Assembly (NCBI RefSeq): GCF_014596915.1
Contig: NZ_JACVWU010000007.1
Coordinates: forward strand, 124,001 to 188,000
DNA: 64,000 bases
Reading direction: 5' to 3'
Source: Streptomyces sp. TRM68416
Lineage (GTDB): Bacteria; Actinomycetota; Actinomycetes; Streptomycetales; Streptomycetaceae
Part shown: positions 16,203 through 24,749 of the stretch, one piece after another
How the letters are laid out: each line of letters begins with the position of its first letter
Position numbering within the stretch: the first letter of the stretch is position 1
Program-made: the position numbers and the translations under genes
Notes under the pieces: generated by a model
Databases searched by the model: none
Seen by the model: only the letters and a program-made list of their open reading frames with translations
What the model was told of the DNA's origin: nothing

Positions 16203-18290
16203 ATGGTTGATCGGGGAGCGAGCGCCCTGTCACTCCCGGACGACTGGCCCGCCCACCCGGATCCGATCCTGGCGCTCAACCGCATGGGCAGCTTCGACTG
16301 GGACCTGGACAGCGGTCTGTTCCACATGGACGCGCAGGCCCACGAGATCTTCGACCTGCGTCCCGACGAATTCGACGGCCACCCCGAGTCGCTGGCCTGC
16401 CGGGTCCCGGCGGCGGAGGGCTACCGCCTGGACACCCTGGTCGCGCAGGCCATGAAGGACGGCAGCGAGAACTACGGCGCCTACTTCCGCCTCCGCTGCC
16501 GTGACGGCAGCCTGCGCTGGACCCACACCCAGGGCTACATCCGGCGCGACGAGACGGGCCGCCCGCGCCGGATCATCGGCATCGTCCGGGACGCCACCCA
16601 GGAACTGAGCGAGATCGCCACCCGCCGGGAACGGGCCGAGGCGGACGAGGCGCGCCGGCAGCAGACGAACGTCGTCCAGCTCACCACCGCCGCGCTCGCC
16701 CACGCCCGGACCGTTCAGGACGTCATCGACGTCCTGAAGGACACCCACGGCCTCACCCATCTGGGCGCCACCAGCCTGGTCATGGGCCTGGTGGAGGCCG
16801 ACCGCATCCGGCTGGTCGCCGAGGGCCCGGCGGGCAGCTTCGTGCCGGGCACCCGGGTCACCGGCATCGACGAGCCCTACCCGATGAGCGAGGTCGTACG
16901 GACCCTCACCCCGCGGTTCATCGAGTCACCGCAGGAGTTCGCGGACGGCTACCCCGTCCTGTGGCCGCACATCACCGACCTGGACATCACCTCGGCCGCC
17001 TACCTCCCACTGATCGCCCAGGCCCGGCCCATCGGCGCCATGGGCCTGCTCTACAGCGACCGCAGCGGCTTCTCCGCCGACGAGCGCAACGTCCTCGTCG
17101 CCCTCGGCAGCAGCATCGCGCAGAGCCTGCAGCGGGCCATGCTGTACGAGCAGGAGAAGGACCTGGCCACCGGGTTGCAGCAGGCCATGCTGCCGCGCAC
17201 CATCCCCAGCGTCCCCGGCGCGGACGTCGCCGTCCGCTACCGGGCCGGCACCGCCGCCGGCACCCTCGGCCGGGACATCGGCGGCGACTGGTACGACCTG
17301 ATCCCGCTGCCCGGCGGCCGTGTCGGCGCCGTCATCGGCGACGTCCAGGGTCATGACACGCACGCCGCCGCCGTCATGGGCCAACTGCGCATCGTTCTGC
17401 GCGCCTACGCGGCGGAGGGGCACACCCCGGCGGCGGTCATGGCCCGCGCCTCGGTCTTCCTGCACGAACTGGACACCGACCGGTTCGCGACCTGTCTGTA
17501 CGCCGAGGCCGACCTGTCCACGGGCGTGGTGCAGGTGGTGCGGGCCGGCCACATCGACCCGCTGGTCCGGCACCCCGACGGCACCTGCCGCCGGGTCGGG
17601 GTGGAGGGCGGGCTGCCGCTCGGCCTGTCCGCCGAGTTCGGACGGCTGGACTATCCCGTGGGCACCCTCGAACTGGACCCCGGGCACACGCTGCTGCTGT
17701 GCACCGACGGCCTGGTGGAGCAGCCCGGCGCGGACCTCGACGACGGTATGCAGACCCTGATGGCCCTGGTCGCCGACGGCCCGGACGACGTCCGCGAACT
17801 CGCCGACCGGCTCATCGACGCGGCCGGGGAGCGGGACGGCGACGACGACGTGGCCCTGCTCCTGCTGCGCCGACGCGGCCTCGACGCCCCGCAGAGCGGC
17901 GGCCGTCTCCAGCAGCACGTGCGGCTCGGTGACCCCGAGGCCCTCTCCGGGGCCCGCCACATGATCCGCGCCGCCGTCCGCGCCTGGGGCGCCGGCGAAC
18001 GCGCCGACGAGATCGAACTCGTCGCCGACGAGCTGATCACCAATGCCCTGATGCACACCGAGGGCTCCGCGGTCGTCACCCTCCGAGCGCTCACTGGCAG
18101 CGGCCGCCGCGTGCGCGTCGAGGTCGAGGACTCCTCCAGCGCCCTGCCCCGCCGCCGGGAGGCGGGCGAGTCGGGCGTCTCCGGACGGGGTCTGCTCCTG
18201 GTCGAGCGGCTCACCGACGTGTGGGGCGTGGAGGCGCGCGGCGGCGGCAAGTGCGTGTGGTGCGAGTTCCTGGTGCGCGAACGCGCCTGA
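16203..18290 (+). CDS. PAS-GAF-SpoIIE phosphatase with HATPase domain
   Basis: 695-residue cytoplasmic signalling protein of a class abundant in Streptomyces. Order: PAS sensor (about 20-130, with the PAC part GYIRRDETGRPRRIIGIVRD), GAF sensor (about 155-310), PP2C/SpoIIE Ser/Thr phosphatase (about 330-560: GRDIGGDWYDL, VIGDVQGHD and LCTDGLVEQP carry the metal-binding Asp residues), and a C-terminal GHKL/RsbW-type ATPase (about 575-690: ELVADELITNALMHTEG N-box). Such proteins set the phosphorylation of anti-anti-sigma factors and so release alternative sigma factors; the partner is not in the window. ATG at 16203 follows AAGGTGG. Confidence 0.92.
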   Translation: MVDRGASALSLPDDWPAHPDPILALNRMGSFDWDLDSGLFHMDAQAHEIFDLRPDEFDGHPESLACRVPAAEGYRLDTLVAQAMKDGSENYGAYFRLRCRDGSLRWTHTQGYIRRDETGRPRRIIGIVRDATQELSEIATRRERAEADEARRQQTNVVQLTTAALAHARTVQDVIDVLKDTHGLTHLGATSLVMGLVEADRIRLVAEGPAGSFVPGTRVTGIDEPYPMSEVVRTLTPRFIESPQEFADGYPVLWPHITDLDITSAAYLPLIAQARPIGAMGLLYSDRSGFSADERNVLVALGSSIAQSLQRAMLYEQEKDLATGLQQAMLPRTIPSVPGADVAVRYRAGTAAGTLGRDIGGDWYDLIPLPGGRVGAVIGDVQGHDTHAAAVMGQLRIVLRAYAAEGHTPAAVMARASVFLHELDTDRFATCLYAEADLSTGVVQVVRAGHIDPLVRHPDGTCRRVGVEGGLPLGLSAEFGRLDYPVGTLELDPGHTLLLCTDGLVEQPGADLDDGMQTLMALVADGPDDVRELADRLIDAAGERDGDDDVALLLLRRRGLDAPQSGGRLQQHVRLGDPEALSGARHMIRAAVRAWGAGERADEIELVADELITNALMHTEGSAVVTLRALTGSGRRVRVEVEDSSSALPRRREAGESGVSGRGLLLVERLTDVWGVEARGGGKCVWCEFLVRERA

Positions 18291-18308
18291 GCACGGCAGT
18301 CTGGACCC

Positions 18309-19178
18309 ATGCCGGAACTCCCCGAGGTCGAGGCACTCAAGGACTTCCTCACCGAGCAGCTCGTCGGCCACGAGATCGTCCGAGTCCTCCCCACCGCCGT
18401 CAGCGTCCTGAAGACCTACGATCCACCGCTCACCGCGCTCGAAGGCCGCGAGGTGGCGGCGGTGCACCGGCACGGCAAGTTCCTCGACATCGCGACGGCG
18501 GACGGCGGCCCGCACCTGGTGACCCACCTGGCCCGCGCGGGCTGGCTGCACTGGAAGGACCGCCTCCCCGACGGCCCGCCCCGCCCCGGCGGCAAGAGCC
18601 CCCTCGCCCTACGCGTCGCCCTGGAGACCGGCGCGGGCTTCGACCTGACCGAGGCGGGCACACAGAAGCGCCTCGCGGTGTACGTCGTCCAGGACCCCCA
18701 GGAGGTCCCCGGCATCGCCCGCCTGGGCCCGGACCCGCTGGCGGACGACTTCGACGAGCCCCGGTTCGCGGCGCTGCTGGCCGCCGAACGCCGCCAGGTC
18801 AAGGGCGCGTTGCGCGACCAGACCCTGATCGCCGGGGTGGGCAACGCCTACAGCGACGAGATCCTCCACGCCGCGCGGATGTCCCCCTTCAAACTGGCCG
18901 CGAAGCTCACCCCGGAGGAGGTCCGCACCCTCTACGAGGCCCTGCGCTCCACGCTCACCGACGCGGTCACCCGCTCCCGGGGCCTGGCCGCGGGCCGGCT
19001 GAAGTCGGAGAAGAAGACCGGGCTGCGCGTCCACGGCCGGACCGGCGAACCCTGCCCGGTGTGCGGTGACACCATCCGCGAGGTCTCCTTCAGCGACTCC
19101 TCTCTCCAGTACTGCCCCACGTGCCAGACGGGCGGCAAGCCACTGGCGGACCGGAGGATGTCGCGCCTGCTGAAGTGA
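18309..19178 (+). CDS. Fpg/Nei-family DNA glycosylase-lyase
   Basis: 289-residue base-excision repair enzyme that removes oxidised bases and nicks the strand. The catalytic N-terminus PELPEVE (Pro2 is the Schiff-base nucleophile after Met removal, Glu3 the general acid) is intact. The helix-two-turn-helix region GVGNAYSDEILHAA sits near 175-190, and the C-terminal zinc finger has CPVCG ... CPTCQTGGKPLADR. Length is normal. Whether it is 8-oxoG- or pyrimidine-specific (Nei2-like) cannot be settled by eye. It starts 18 bases after the phosphatase gene and may be cotranscribed. Confidence 0.9.
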   Translation: MPELPEVEALKDFLTEQLVGHEIVRVLPTAVSVLKTYDPPLTALEGREVAAVHRHGKFLDIATADGGPHLVTHLARAGWLHWKDRLPDGPPRPGGKSPLALRVALETGAGFDLTEAGTQKRLAVYVVQDPQEVPGIARLGPDPLADDFDEPRFAALLAAERRQVKGALRDQTLIAGVGNAYSDEILHAARMSPFKLAAKLTPEEVRTLYEALRSTLTDAVTRSRGLAAGRLKSEKKTGLRVHGRTGEPCPVCGDTIREVSFSDSSLQYCPTCQTGGKPLADRRMSRLLK

Positions 19179-19187
19179 CCTGGGCCG

Positions 19188-19835
19188 CTACGGCTCCAGC
19201 GTCACCAGGTGCTCCCCGTCCGCCGTTCGCACCTCGTACCGGGCGATCTCGTCGGGGTGCAGCGCGGCCGCGCCCATCATCGTGTTCTCGCGGGCGTCGT
19301 GACGGGCCACCGCCCAGTTCGTCACCGTCTGCTCGGAACCGTCGTGGCCGATGACGGCGAGGCGGCAGGCGCGGGGGCCCGCGCCGTCCTTGACCTTGAG
19401 TTCGACCTGGGCGCCCCATGGCTCGTTCTCGGCGGTGACCTGGGCCCAGACGCCGGAGCGCTCGTCGGTGGCCGCGATGCGTACGGCGCCGCTGTCCCCC
19501 GGGGCCATCGCCGCGATGCCGGGCGCGGCCAGCGCGACCACCGCCGAGGCGGCCACGGCGTACAGCAGGCGCCTGCGGCGCAGCCGGTGCCGGTTCGCCA
19601 CCTCGCCGAGGAGGCGGTCCAGCAGACGGGGGCCGGGCTGGGCCATCGGGTGGACGAAGCGCGGCGTCGCCCGCCGGTACAGCATCAACTGCCGTGCCGC
19701 GGGCCCGAATTCGGTGACCTGCGCCGCGCAGCTGGCGCACTCCATGAGGTGGTCCTCGAAGCGGAAGGCCTCCGCCTCGTCCAGCACGCCGAGCGCGTAC
19801 GCGGCGACGTCGCGATGCCTTTCCAGGGACCTCAT
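19188..19835 (-). CDS. Zinc-binding anti-sigma factor
   Basis: 215-residue membrane anti-sigma factor. Residues 1-45 form the ZAS domain, with the zinc motif H-x3-C-x2-C in DHLMECASC; this segment binds and holds the cognate ECF sigma factor. One membrane helix follows at about 92-115 (LLYAVAASAVVALAAPGIAA), placing the rest outside, where an anti-sigma-K-like (RskA) domain ending HLVTLEP would receive the signal. ATG at 19835 has AGGA 8 bases upstream. It is the last of three same-strand genes after the sigma factor and an unknown protein, so the sigma factor at 20723-21271 is its probable partner. Confidence 0.88.
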   Translation of the reverse strand: MRSLERHRDVAAYALGVLDEAEAFRFEDHLMECASCAAQVTEFGPAARQLMLYRRATPRFVHPMAQPGPRLLDRLLGEVANRHRLRRRRLLYAVAASAVVALAAPGIAAMAPGDSGAVRIAATDERSGVWAQVTAENEPWGAQVELKVKDGAGPRACRLAVIGHDGSEQTVTNWAVARHDARENTMMGAAALHPDEIARYEVRTADGEHLVTLEP

Positions 19836-19985
19836 GCGGAATCCTCGTGCCGTTGGGTGCGGGGTGGGTTACTCCTTGCACCCACGGGTACGCACCGGAC
19901 CGCCGAATCACTCAAGGCATCCACAGAATCGCCAACCCCGGGATTCGGAGCGGCCGGTGCGGCGGATTGGTCCCGTTCCGAAAAA

Positions 19986-20073
19986 GTTCGGAGCGATCCC
20001 TGGAACAGGAGCGTTCCCGGGAACGGGCGCCGTCCCGGGAACGGGAGCGATCCCGGGAACAGGCGCCGTCCCT
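19986..20073. repeat. 18-bp tandem repeat (about 4.5 copies)
   Basis: Four consecutive 18-base units begin at 20002, 20020, 20038 and 20056 (GGAACaGGaGCGttCCCG-like), preceded by a partial copy from 19986. Each unit contains a near-palindrome GGGAACGGG...CCC, so the array can fold as several hairpins in either strand. It lies immediately beyond, and just overlaps, the stop codon of the unknown gene at 20072, upstream of the anti-sigma gene. It may end or attenuate transcription between those two genes. Confidence 0.75.
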
Positions 20074-20587
20074 AGAACAGGTGGATCGCCAAGTGCCCGA
20101 GGGGCAGTCCGAGTTGCCAGGCCGGTGTCCACACCTTCGGGCCCTCGTCCTCGCCACCGGGCGCACCGCCGCCGGGCACCGCGTTGAGGTCGGGCGCGAG
20201 CAGCTCGGTCTCCTCCAGCCAGCGCCAGGCGGCCTCGGCCAGGTCGAGGTCGGGTGCCGGGGTGCCGGAGGCGACGGCCTCGGCGGTGAGCTGTGCCATC
20301 CGCTCGCGCACCCAGTCCTGCCACGGCTGGTCGTACGCCGTCAGCGACAGCCAGGTCTCCAGTTGGGTGACGACCCGGATGCCGGGCAGCTCACCGCCGC
20401 TGTCGGACAGGAAGATGGTCAGGGCCAGAGCATCCCGGCCCGCGCGGAACTCGAAGGACGTCGGCGGCATGAGATCGCCGGTCCGCAGCAGTTCGTCGGC
20501 GATGTACTCCGCGTACAACCACGCCATCGGGACGGTCAGTTCACCGCCGCCGGCGCCCTCCGAACCCTCTTGACCTCTGTGCAGCAT
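20072..20587 (-). CDS. Conserved-looking hypothetical protein in sigma/anti-sigma operon
   Basis: 171 residues, no signal peptide and no membrane helix; I do not recognise the family. The core from MAWLYAEYIADELLRTGDLMPP to LAIHLF is mildly acidic and Trp/Leu-rich and has good codon bias. ATG at 20587 has AGGAAAGG directly upstream; an internal ATG (MAWLYAEY, residue 21) is an alternative start. It sits between an ECF sigma gene and a zinc anti-sigma gene on the same strand, so a part in that signalling unit is likely, for example as an extra regulator or sigma-dependent target. Confidence 0.7.
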   Translation of the reverse strand: MLHRGQEGSEGAGGGELTVPMAWLYAEYIADELLRTGDLMPPTSFEFRAGRDALALTIFLSDSGGELPGIRVVTQLETWLSLTAYDQPWQDWVRERMAQLTAEAVASGTPAPDLDLAEAAWRWLEETELLAPDLNAVPGGGAPGGEDEGPKVWTPAWQLGLPLGHLAIHLF

Positions 20588-20722
20588 CCTTTCCTGCCTT
20601 CCTCCGGTGCGTACGCGTCGCCCGACCCCGGGCCCCTACTGCGGAACACGGATGAAGACAGCCGATTACTCAACCATGGTCATCGGCAGGCGCTTTACGG
20701 AGGTTTGACCCGGCACCTGGTT

Positions 20723-21271
20723 TCATCGCAGGTCGGGCGCGTATCCCGGAAGCACCCGGCGCAGGGCGCGCAGCGCGTAGTACGCGCGGGACTTCACGGT
20801 ACCGGGTGGGATCCCGAGGGCCTGCGCCGCTTCCGCCACACTGGCCCCCTGGAAGTACACGAGCACCAGGACTTCACGGTGCTCCGGAGTGAGTGTCTTC
20901 ACAGCCTTGCGCACATCGAGGGCGGCGGCCGCCCGCTCGGCGTGGTCCGCGCACACCCGCGCGTTCTCCAGGATGGCGTCGCCGACCTCCGGGGGCCGCG
21001 CCTGCCGGGCCCGCCGCGCGTCGATCGCCAGCCGGCGCCCGACGGTGAGCAGCCAGGGCCGTACGGAGTCGAAGTCGTCGGCGCGCAGCGCCTCGGGGTG
21101 CTGCCAGGCGCGTACGAGGGTCTCCTGTACGAGGTCTTCGGCGCGCTGCCGGTCTCCGTCGCAGAGCCGGAGCAGCAGCGCGAAGAGGGGCCGGCCGTGC
21201 TCGCGCTGGAGGGCGGCGAGCTCGTGCTCGGCGGTCGTCGTCCCGTTGATGAGAGTGGTTCCGGCCGTCAT
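20723..21271 (-). CDS. ECF RNA polymerase sigma factor
   Basis: About 182 residues with the two conserved sigma regions: region 2 (CDGDRQRAEDLVQET, DFDSVRPWLLTVGRRLAID) which binds the -10 element, and region 4 (LTPEHREVLVLVYFQGASVAEAAQALGIPPGTVKSRAYYALRALR), a helix-turn-helix for the -35 element. ATG at 21271 gives a standard length; a GTG at 21316 would add 15 residues, and neither has a clear ribosome site. It heads a same-strand group with the unknown gene and the zinc anti-sigma factor. Confidence 0.9.
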   Translation of the reverse strand: MTAGTTLINGTTTAEHELAALQREHGRPLFALLLRLCDGDRQRAEDLVQETLVRAWQHPEALRADDFDSVRPWLLTVGRRLAIDARRARQARPPEVGDAILENARVCADHAERAAAALDVRKAVKTLTPEHREVLVLVYFQGASVAEAAQALGIPPGTVKSRAYYALRALRRVLPGYAPDLR

Positions 21272-21482
21272 GGCCGTATGGCATCGCAGGGGGCCGTCCG
21301 GGGACAGGGAGCGCACACGCCTCTGCGGCGGACGGTCGATCGCGTCGACGAACGGTTCGACGAACGGTCCCGCAGCCGTTCGCGCAAGGGCCGGACGGGC
21401 TAATCAGCGTGTCGGAGCGCGATGTGAGAGTGTCCTGATTCTTACCTATTGGTGCGTAAATACGACTACACCGGGGTGAGAG

Positions 21483-22631
21483 ATGATCGCGCGCAGTAGA
21501 CAGGTGGCCCTGGCCCTGACCGCTCTCCTGGCCGCGGGCGCCGCCTGCCAGGCCGACCGGCACGAGCCGCCGGGGCGCCCCGCGCCCGCCGCGGACGGCC
21601 CCCGCGGCTTCACGCTCGTCGCCTCCGGCGACATCCTCCCGCACAGCTCGATCATCGACCGCGCCCGGTACGACGCGGGCGGCACCGGCCACGACTTCCG
21701 CCCCATGTTCGCCGGGGTGAAACCGGTCGTCTCCCGCGCCGACGTGGCCCTGTGCCACATGGAGACCGTGTACGGCGAGCACGGCGACTACACCGGCTAC
21801 CCCACCTTCAAGTCCCCGCCGGAGGTCGCCGCGGGCCTCGCCGCGACCGGCTACGACGGCTGCTCCACCGCCTCCAACCACAGCCTCGACGACGGCGCTG
21901 CCGGCATCCGCCGCACCCTGGACGCCCTGGACCGGGCCGGCGTACGGCACGCCGGATCGGCGCGCACCGAGGGCGAGGCGCGCACGGTCACGATCCTGCG
22001 GGCCGGTTCGGCGCGGGTCGCCCACCTCGCCTACACCTACGACACCAACGGCTTCCCGCTCCCGCCGGGACAGCCCTGGGCGGTCAACCTGATCGACGAG
22101 GGCCGGATCCTGGCGGACGCGCGGGCCGCCCGTCGGGCGGGCGCCGACGTGGTCGCCGTATCGCTGCACTGGGGCACGGAGTGGCAGGACGCCCCCGACG
22201 AGCGTCAGGTGACCCTCGCCCGCACCCTCACCGCCGCCCGCACCGGCGACCGCCCCGACATCGACCTGATCCTCGGCACCCACGCCCATGTCCCGCAGGC
22301 CTACGAGAAGGTCAACGGAACCTGGGTGATCTACGGCATGGGGGACCAGGTCGCCGGCGAGATGTACAACTACTCGGGGGTCCGGGACCCGCGCGGCAAC
22401 GAGTCCACCCTCGGCCGCTTCACCTTCGCCCCGCCCGCGAAGCCCGGCGGGCGCTGGCGGGTGACGAAGGCCGAGTTCGTCCCACAGGTGTTCGACATCG
22501 ACGCGGGCCGGGTGGTGAACCTCAACGAGTCCCTCGCCCGGGGCGCCGACGTGGGCGCCGTGCGCGACCGCATCCGGGAGGTGGTCCTGAGCCGCGGCGC
22601 CGCCGGGGACGGGTTGGTGATGGGCCGGTAG
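21483..22631 (+). CDS. CapA-family lipoprotein (PGA_cap metallophosphatase-like)
   Basis: 382-residue predicted lipoprotein with signal and lipobox (ALTALLAAGAAC). The domain resembles poly-gamma-glutamate biosynthesis CapA: GDILPHSSI near the start, CHMETVYG, TASNHSLDDG, SLHWGTEW and GTHAHVPQ, which carry the Asp, Glu/Asn and His metal ligands of the calcineurin-like fold. The actual substrate is unknown, and most actinobacterial relatives are not near other capsule genes, as here. ATG at 21483 follows GGGGTGAGAG. It is divergent from the sigma factor, so it could belong to that regulon (not shown). Converges on the MarR gene. Confidence 0.85.
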   Translation: MIARSRQVALALTALLAAGAACQADRHEPPGRPAPAADGPRGFTLVASGDILPHSSIIDRARYDAGGTGHDFRPMFAGVKPVVSRADVALCHMETVYGEHGDYTGYPTFKSPPEVAAGLAATGYDGCSTASNHSLDDGAAGIRRTLDALDRAGVRHAGSARTEGEARTVTILRAGSARVAHLAYTYDTNGFPLPPGQPWAVNLIDEGRILADARAARRAGADVVAVSLHWGTEWQDAPDERQVTLARTLTAARTGDRPDIDLILGTHAHVPQAYEKVNGTWVIYGMGDQVAGEMYNYSGVRDPRGNESTLGRFTFAPPAKPGGRWRVTKAEFVPQVFDIDAGRVVNLNESLARGADVGAVRDRIREVVLSRGAAGDGLVMGR

Positions 22632-22649
22632 CCCCCGGCCGGGCGGGCC

Positions 22650-23138
22650 CTAGTCCAGGTCCACGTGGTCGAAGGTCTTCAGCATCTCCTTCAGCACCCG
22701 CTTGCACGCCCGCAGTTCGGCGTCGGTGAGGTCGCCGCCGACCTGCCGGTTCAGGGCGTGCTCGCGCGCGAGGATCGCGTCGATCATCGCCTCGCCCTCC
22801 GGTGTGATCCGGATCAGGGAGGACCGCTGGTGGGCGGGGTTGGGCGTGGTCTCGGCCCAGCCCCCGGCCACCGCGTCGTTGACCATGCGCTGCACGAACT
22901 GCCGGGACAACGCCATGATCCGGCCCATCTGGGGCACCGTCATGGACCCGTACCTGCGCAGCAGGACCAGAACGGAGCGCACGCCGACGGAGACCCCCTC
23001 GACCTGTTCGCCCTGCTCGATCTTGCGCAGGCCGCGGCGGTAGAGCGCGCCGATCAGGTCGAACACCTCGGAGACGCGGTGGCCGAGTTCGTCGGGGGGC
23101 AGCGGGTCGTCGATGTCGTTCACCAGGACATCATGCAC
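22650..23138 (-). CDS. MarR-family transcriptional regulator
   Basis: 162-residue winged-helix regulator. The DNA-binding region covers about 60-120: MTVPQMGRIMALSRQFVQRMVNDAVAGGWAE forms the helix-turn-helix and PNPAHQRSSLIRITPEG the wing. N- and C-terminal helices form the dimer interface. GTG at 23138 is the longest start in frame; GTG at 23120 is also possible. It faces an alpha/beta hydrolase gene across a short region with two similar palindromes, so it most likely represses both genes and senses a substrate or product of the hydrolase. Confidence 0.88.
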   Translation of the reverse strand: MHDVLVNDIDDPLPPDELGHRVSEVFDLIGALYRRGLRKIEQGEQVEGVSVGVRSVLVLLRRYGSMTVPQMGRIMALSRQFVQRMVNDAVAGGWAETTPNPAHQRSSLIRITPEGEAMIDAILAREHALNRQVGGDLTDAELRACKRVLKEMLKTFDHVDLD

Positions 23139-23148
23139 CGATCCAACA

Positions 23149-23165
23149 TGACAACCCGGTTGTCA
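23149..23165. promoter_or_regulatory. Candidate MarR operator 1
   Basis: TGACAACCCGGTTGTCA is a perfect 8-bp inverted repeat around one central base, lying 11 bases upstream of the MarR gene start and between the divergent genes. Size and symmetry fit a MarR dimer site. Confidence 0.7.
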
Positions 23166-23179
23166 AAATCTCCCCAGGG

Positions 23180-23196
23180 TGACACCTTGGTTGTCA
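23180..23196. promoter_or_regulatory. Candidate MarR operator 2, at the hydrolase start codon
   Basis: TGACACCTTGGTTGTCA matches operator 1 at 14 of 17 positions and lies 31 bases from it, about three helical turns, so two dimers could bind the same face. Its last base is the A of the hydrolase ATG. Confidence 0.6.
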
Positions 23197-24011
23197 TGAC
23201 TGGTGCTTCCGACCTTCGCTTCTTCCCGTCCCGCGACGGCGACCTCGCCTACCTCGACACCGGGTCCGGGGACCTCGTGGTCCTCGTCCACTCCGGCTAC
23301 GTCGACCACCGCCTCTGGGCGGACCAGATACCGGCCCTCGCCGCCGAGTACCGCGTGATCGCCCCGGACGTACGCGGCCATGGCTTCTCGGCCAACGCGA
23401 CGCGGCCGTTCCGCTGGGCCGACGACCTCGCCGACCTGCTGCGTCACCTCGACGCCGGGCCCGCGGCCCTGGTCGGCCTGTCGATGGGCGGAGTGGTCGT
23501 CACCGACACCGTGCTGGAATACCCCGACCTCGTTCGCGCCGTGGTCACCTGCGGGTCCGCGACCGGGGACTACCGGTACACCGACCCCTGGACCCGGGAG
23601 ATCCAGGACGAGTTCGCGCGGACGCTGGGCGCCGGTGACATCGAGGGCTGGCTCGCCGCCTTCGAGAAGGTCGTGCCCGGCGAGCACCGGACCGCCGACG
23701 CCGTCGACCCCGGCATCCTGCGCCGGATGCGGGAGATGGCCCTGCACACCGTCTCCAAGCACACGCCCGGCGAGCGGGACTGGCACGTGCCCGTGACCGA
23801 CTCCTGGTCCCGGCTGGACCGCATCGACGTCCCCGTGCTCGCCCTCAACGGCACCCTGGAACCCGCCGACATGATCGACGCGGCGGACCGGCTCGTCGGC
23901 TCGGTCCGTCACGGCCGCGCCGTGACCGTCGACGGCGCCGGCCACTACCCGAACCTGGAGAAGCCCGAGGAATTCAACAAGATCCTGCTGGAGTTCCTGC
24001 GGACGCTGTGA
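23196..24011 (+). CDS. Alpha/beta-fold hydrolase
   Basis: 271-residue soluble hydrolase. Catalytic triad regions are readable: nucleophile Ser in GLSMGGV (about residue 96), Asp in the LNGTLEPADM segment and His in DGAGHYPNLEKP; the oxyanion strand is VLVHSGYVDHRLW. It resembles haloperoxidase/3-oxoadipate enol-lactonase-like hydrolases, but the substrate cannot be assigned. ATG at 23196 is used; TTG at 23187 has AGGGTG 5 bases upstream and could be the true start. The gene is divergent from a MarR regulator, which suggests a detoxifying role induced by its substrate. Confidence 0.85.
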   Translation: MTGASDLRFFPSRDGDLAYLDTGSGDLVVLVHSGYVDHRLWADQIPALAAEYRVIAPDVRGHGFSANATRPFRWADDLADLLRHLDAGPAALVGLSMGGVVVTDTVLEYPDLVRAVVTCGSATGDYRYTDPWTREIQDEFARTLGAGDIEGWLAAFEKVVPGEHRTADAVDPGILRRMREMALHTVSKHTPGERDWHVPVTDSWSRLDRIDVPVLALNGTLEPADMIDAADRLVGSVRHGRAVTVDGAGHYPNLEKPEEFNKILLEFLRTL

Positions 24012-24029
24012 GAAACGGCCGCGCGGTGG

Positions 24030-24491
24030 CTACGGCACGACCGTGACCGGCCACCGCCCGGCCTTCACCAGCCGCACCGCGACCGAACCGACGATCCGGT
24101 GCCCGGCCTGCTCGGAGGCGCCCACCACCACGGCGTCCGCCGTGAGTTCGTCGGCCGCCTTGACCAGCCCGGTGTAGGGATCACCCCGGAAGGTGTGGAA
24201 CTCCCAGCGCACGTCGAATATCCCCTTCGTGCGCTCCGTCGCCTCCCGGATCTGCGCGACCAGGTCCTCGGCGATCTCGTCGGTCACCTGGGCGACCGGC
24301 GCCCCCAGCGCCGCACCCGCCGACATCACCGGCTGTACGTACACCACCGCGAGCAGTGCCCGCTGGCGGCGGGCGAGGCCACCCGCGTAGGCCGCCGCCC
24401 GCAGTGAGGAGTCGGAGCCGTCGACCCCGACCACGATGACCTTCGGCCCGTCCGTGCCCCGCTCGAAGCCCTGCGCGTGCTGTTCCGTCAC
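24030..24491 (-). CDS. Universal stress protein (UspA family)
   Basis: 153-residue single UspA domain. The N-terminal strand VIVVGVDGSDSS and the C-terminal nucleotide loop GASEQAGHRIVGSVAVRLVKAGRWPVTVVP (pattern G-x2-G-x9-G-[ST], here degenerate: GHRIVGSV) are present. Such proteins bind ATP or act as stress-protective dimers. GTG at 24491 is chosen because sequence upstream of it is a low-complexity Arg/Ala-rich frame. Converges on the alpha/beta hydrolase with 18 bases between stops. Confidence 0.88.
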   Translation of the reverse strand: MTEQHAQGFERGTDGPKVIVVGVDGSDSSLRAAAYAGGLARRQRALLAVVYVQPVMSAGAALGAPVAQVTDEIAEDLVAQIREATERTKGIFDVRWEFHTFRGDPYTGLVKAADELTADAVVVGASEQAGHRIVGSVAVRLVKAGRWPVTVVP

Positions 24492-24749
24492 GCCTGCGAG
24501 GCTATCGGAAACCGCAGGTCCCGCGGGTGCCGGCCGGCTCGACGAGCGACCGGCCGGAGCTCTTCCTACAGTCGGAACCACGGCTGCCACCGCCGACGCG
24601 CCGCGAAAGCCGCGCGCTCCCCGGGCTGCCCGGGCCCCCGAGGGCCGGGCCGACCGGGCCGCCCGGCGCTCGGCCTCGACGGAGGGGACGAGGCCGGGCG
24701 CGCCGAGCCGGATGCGGACCCGCCCGAACGGATCCGCATCCGGCACCGC

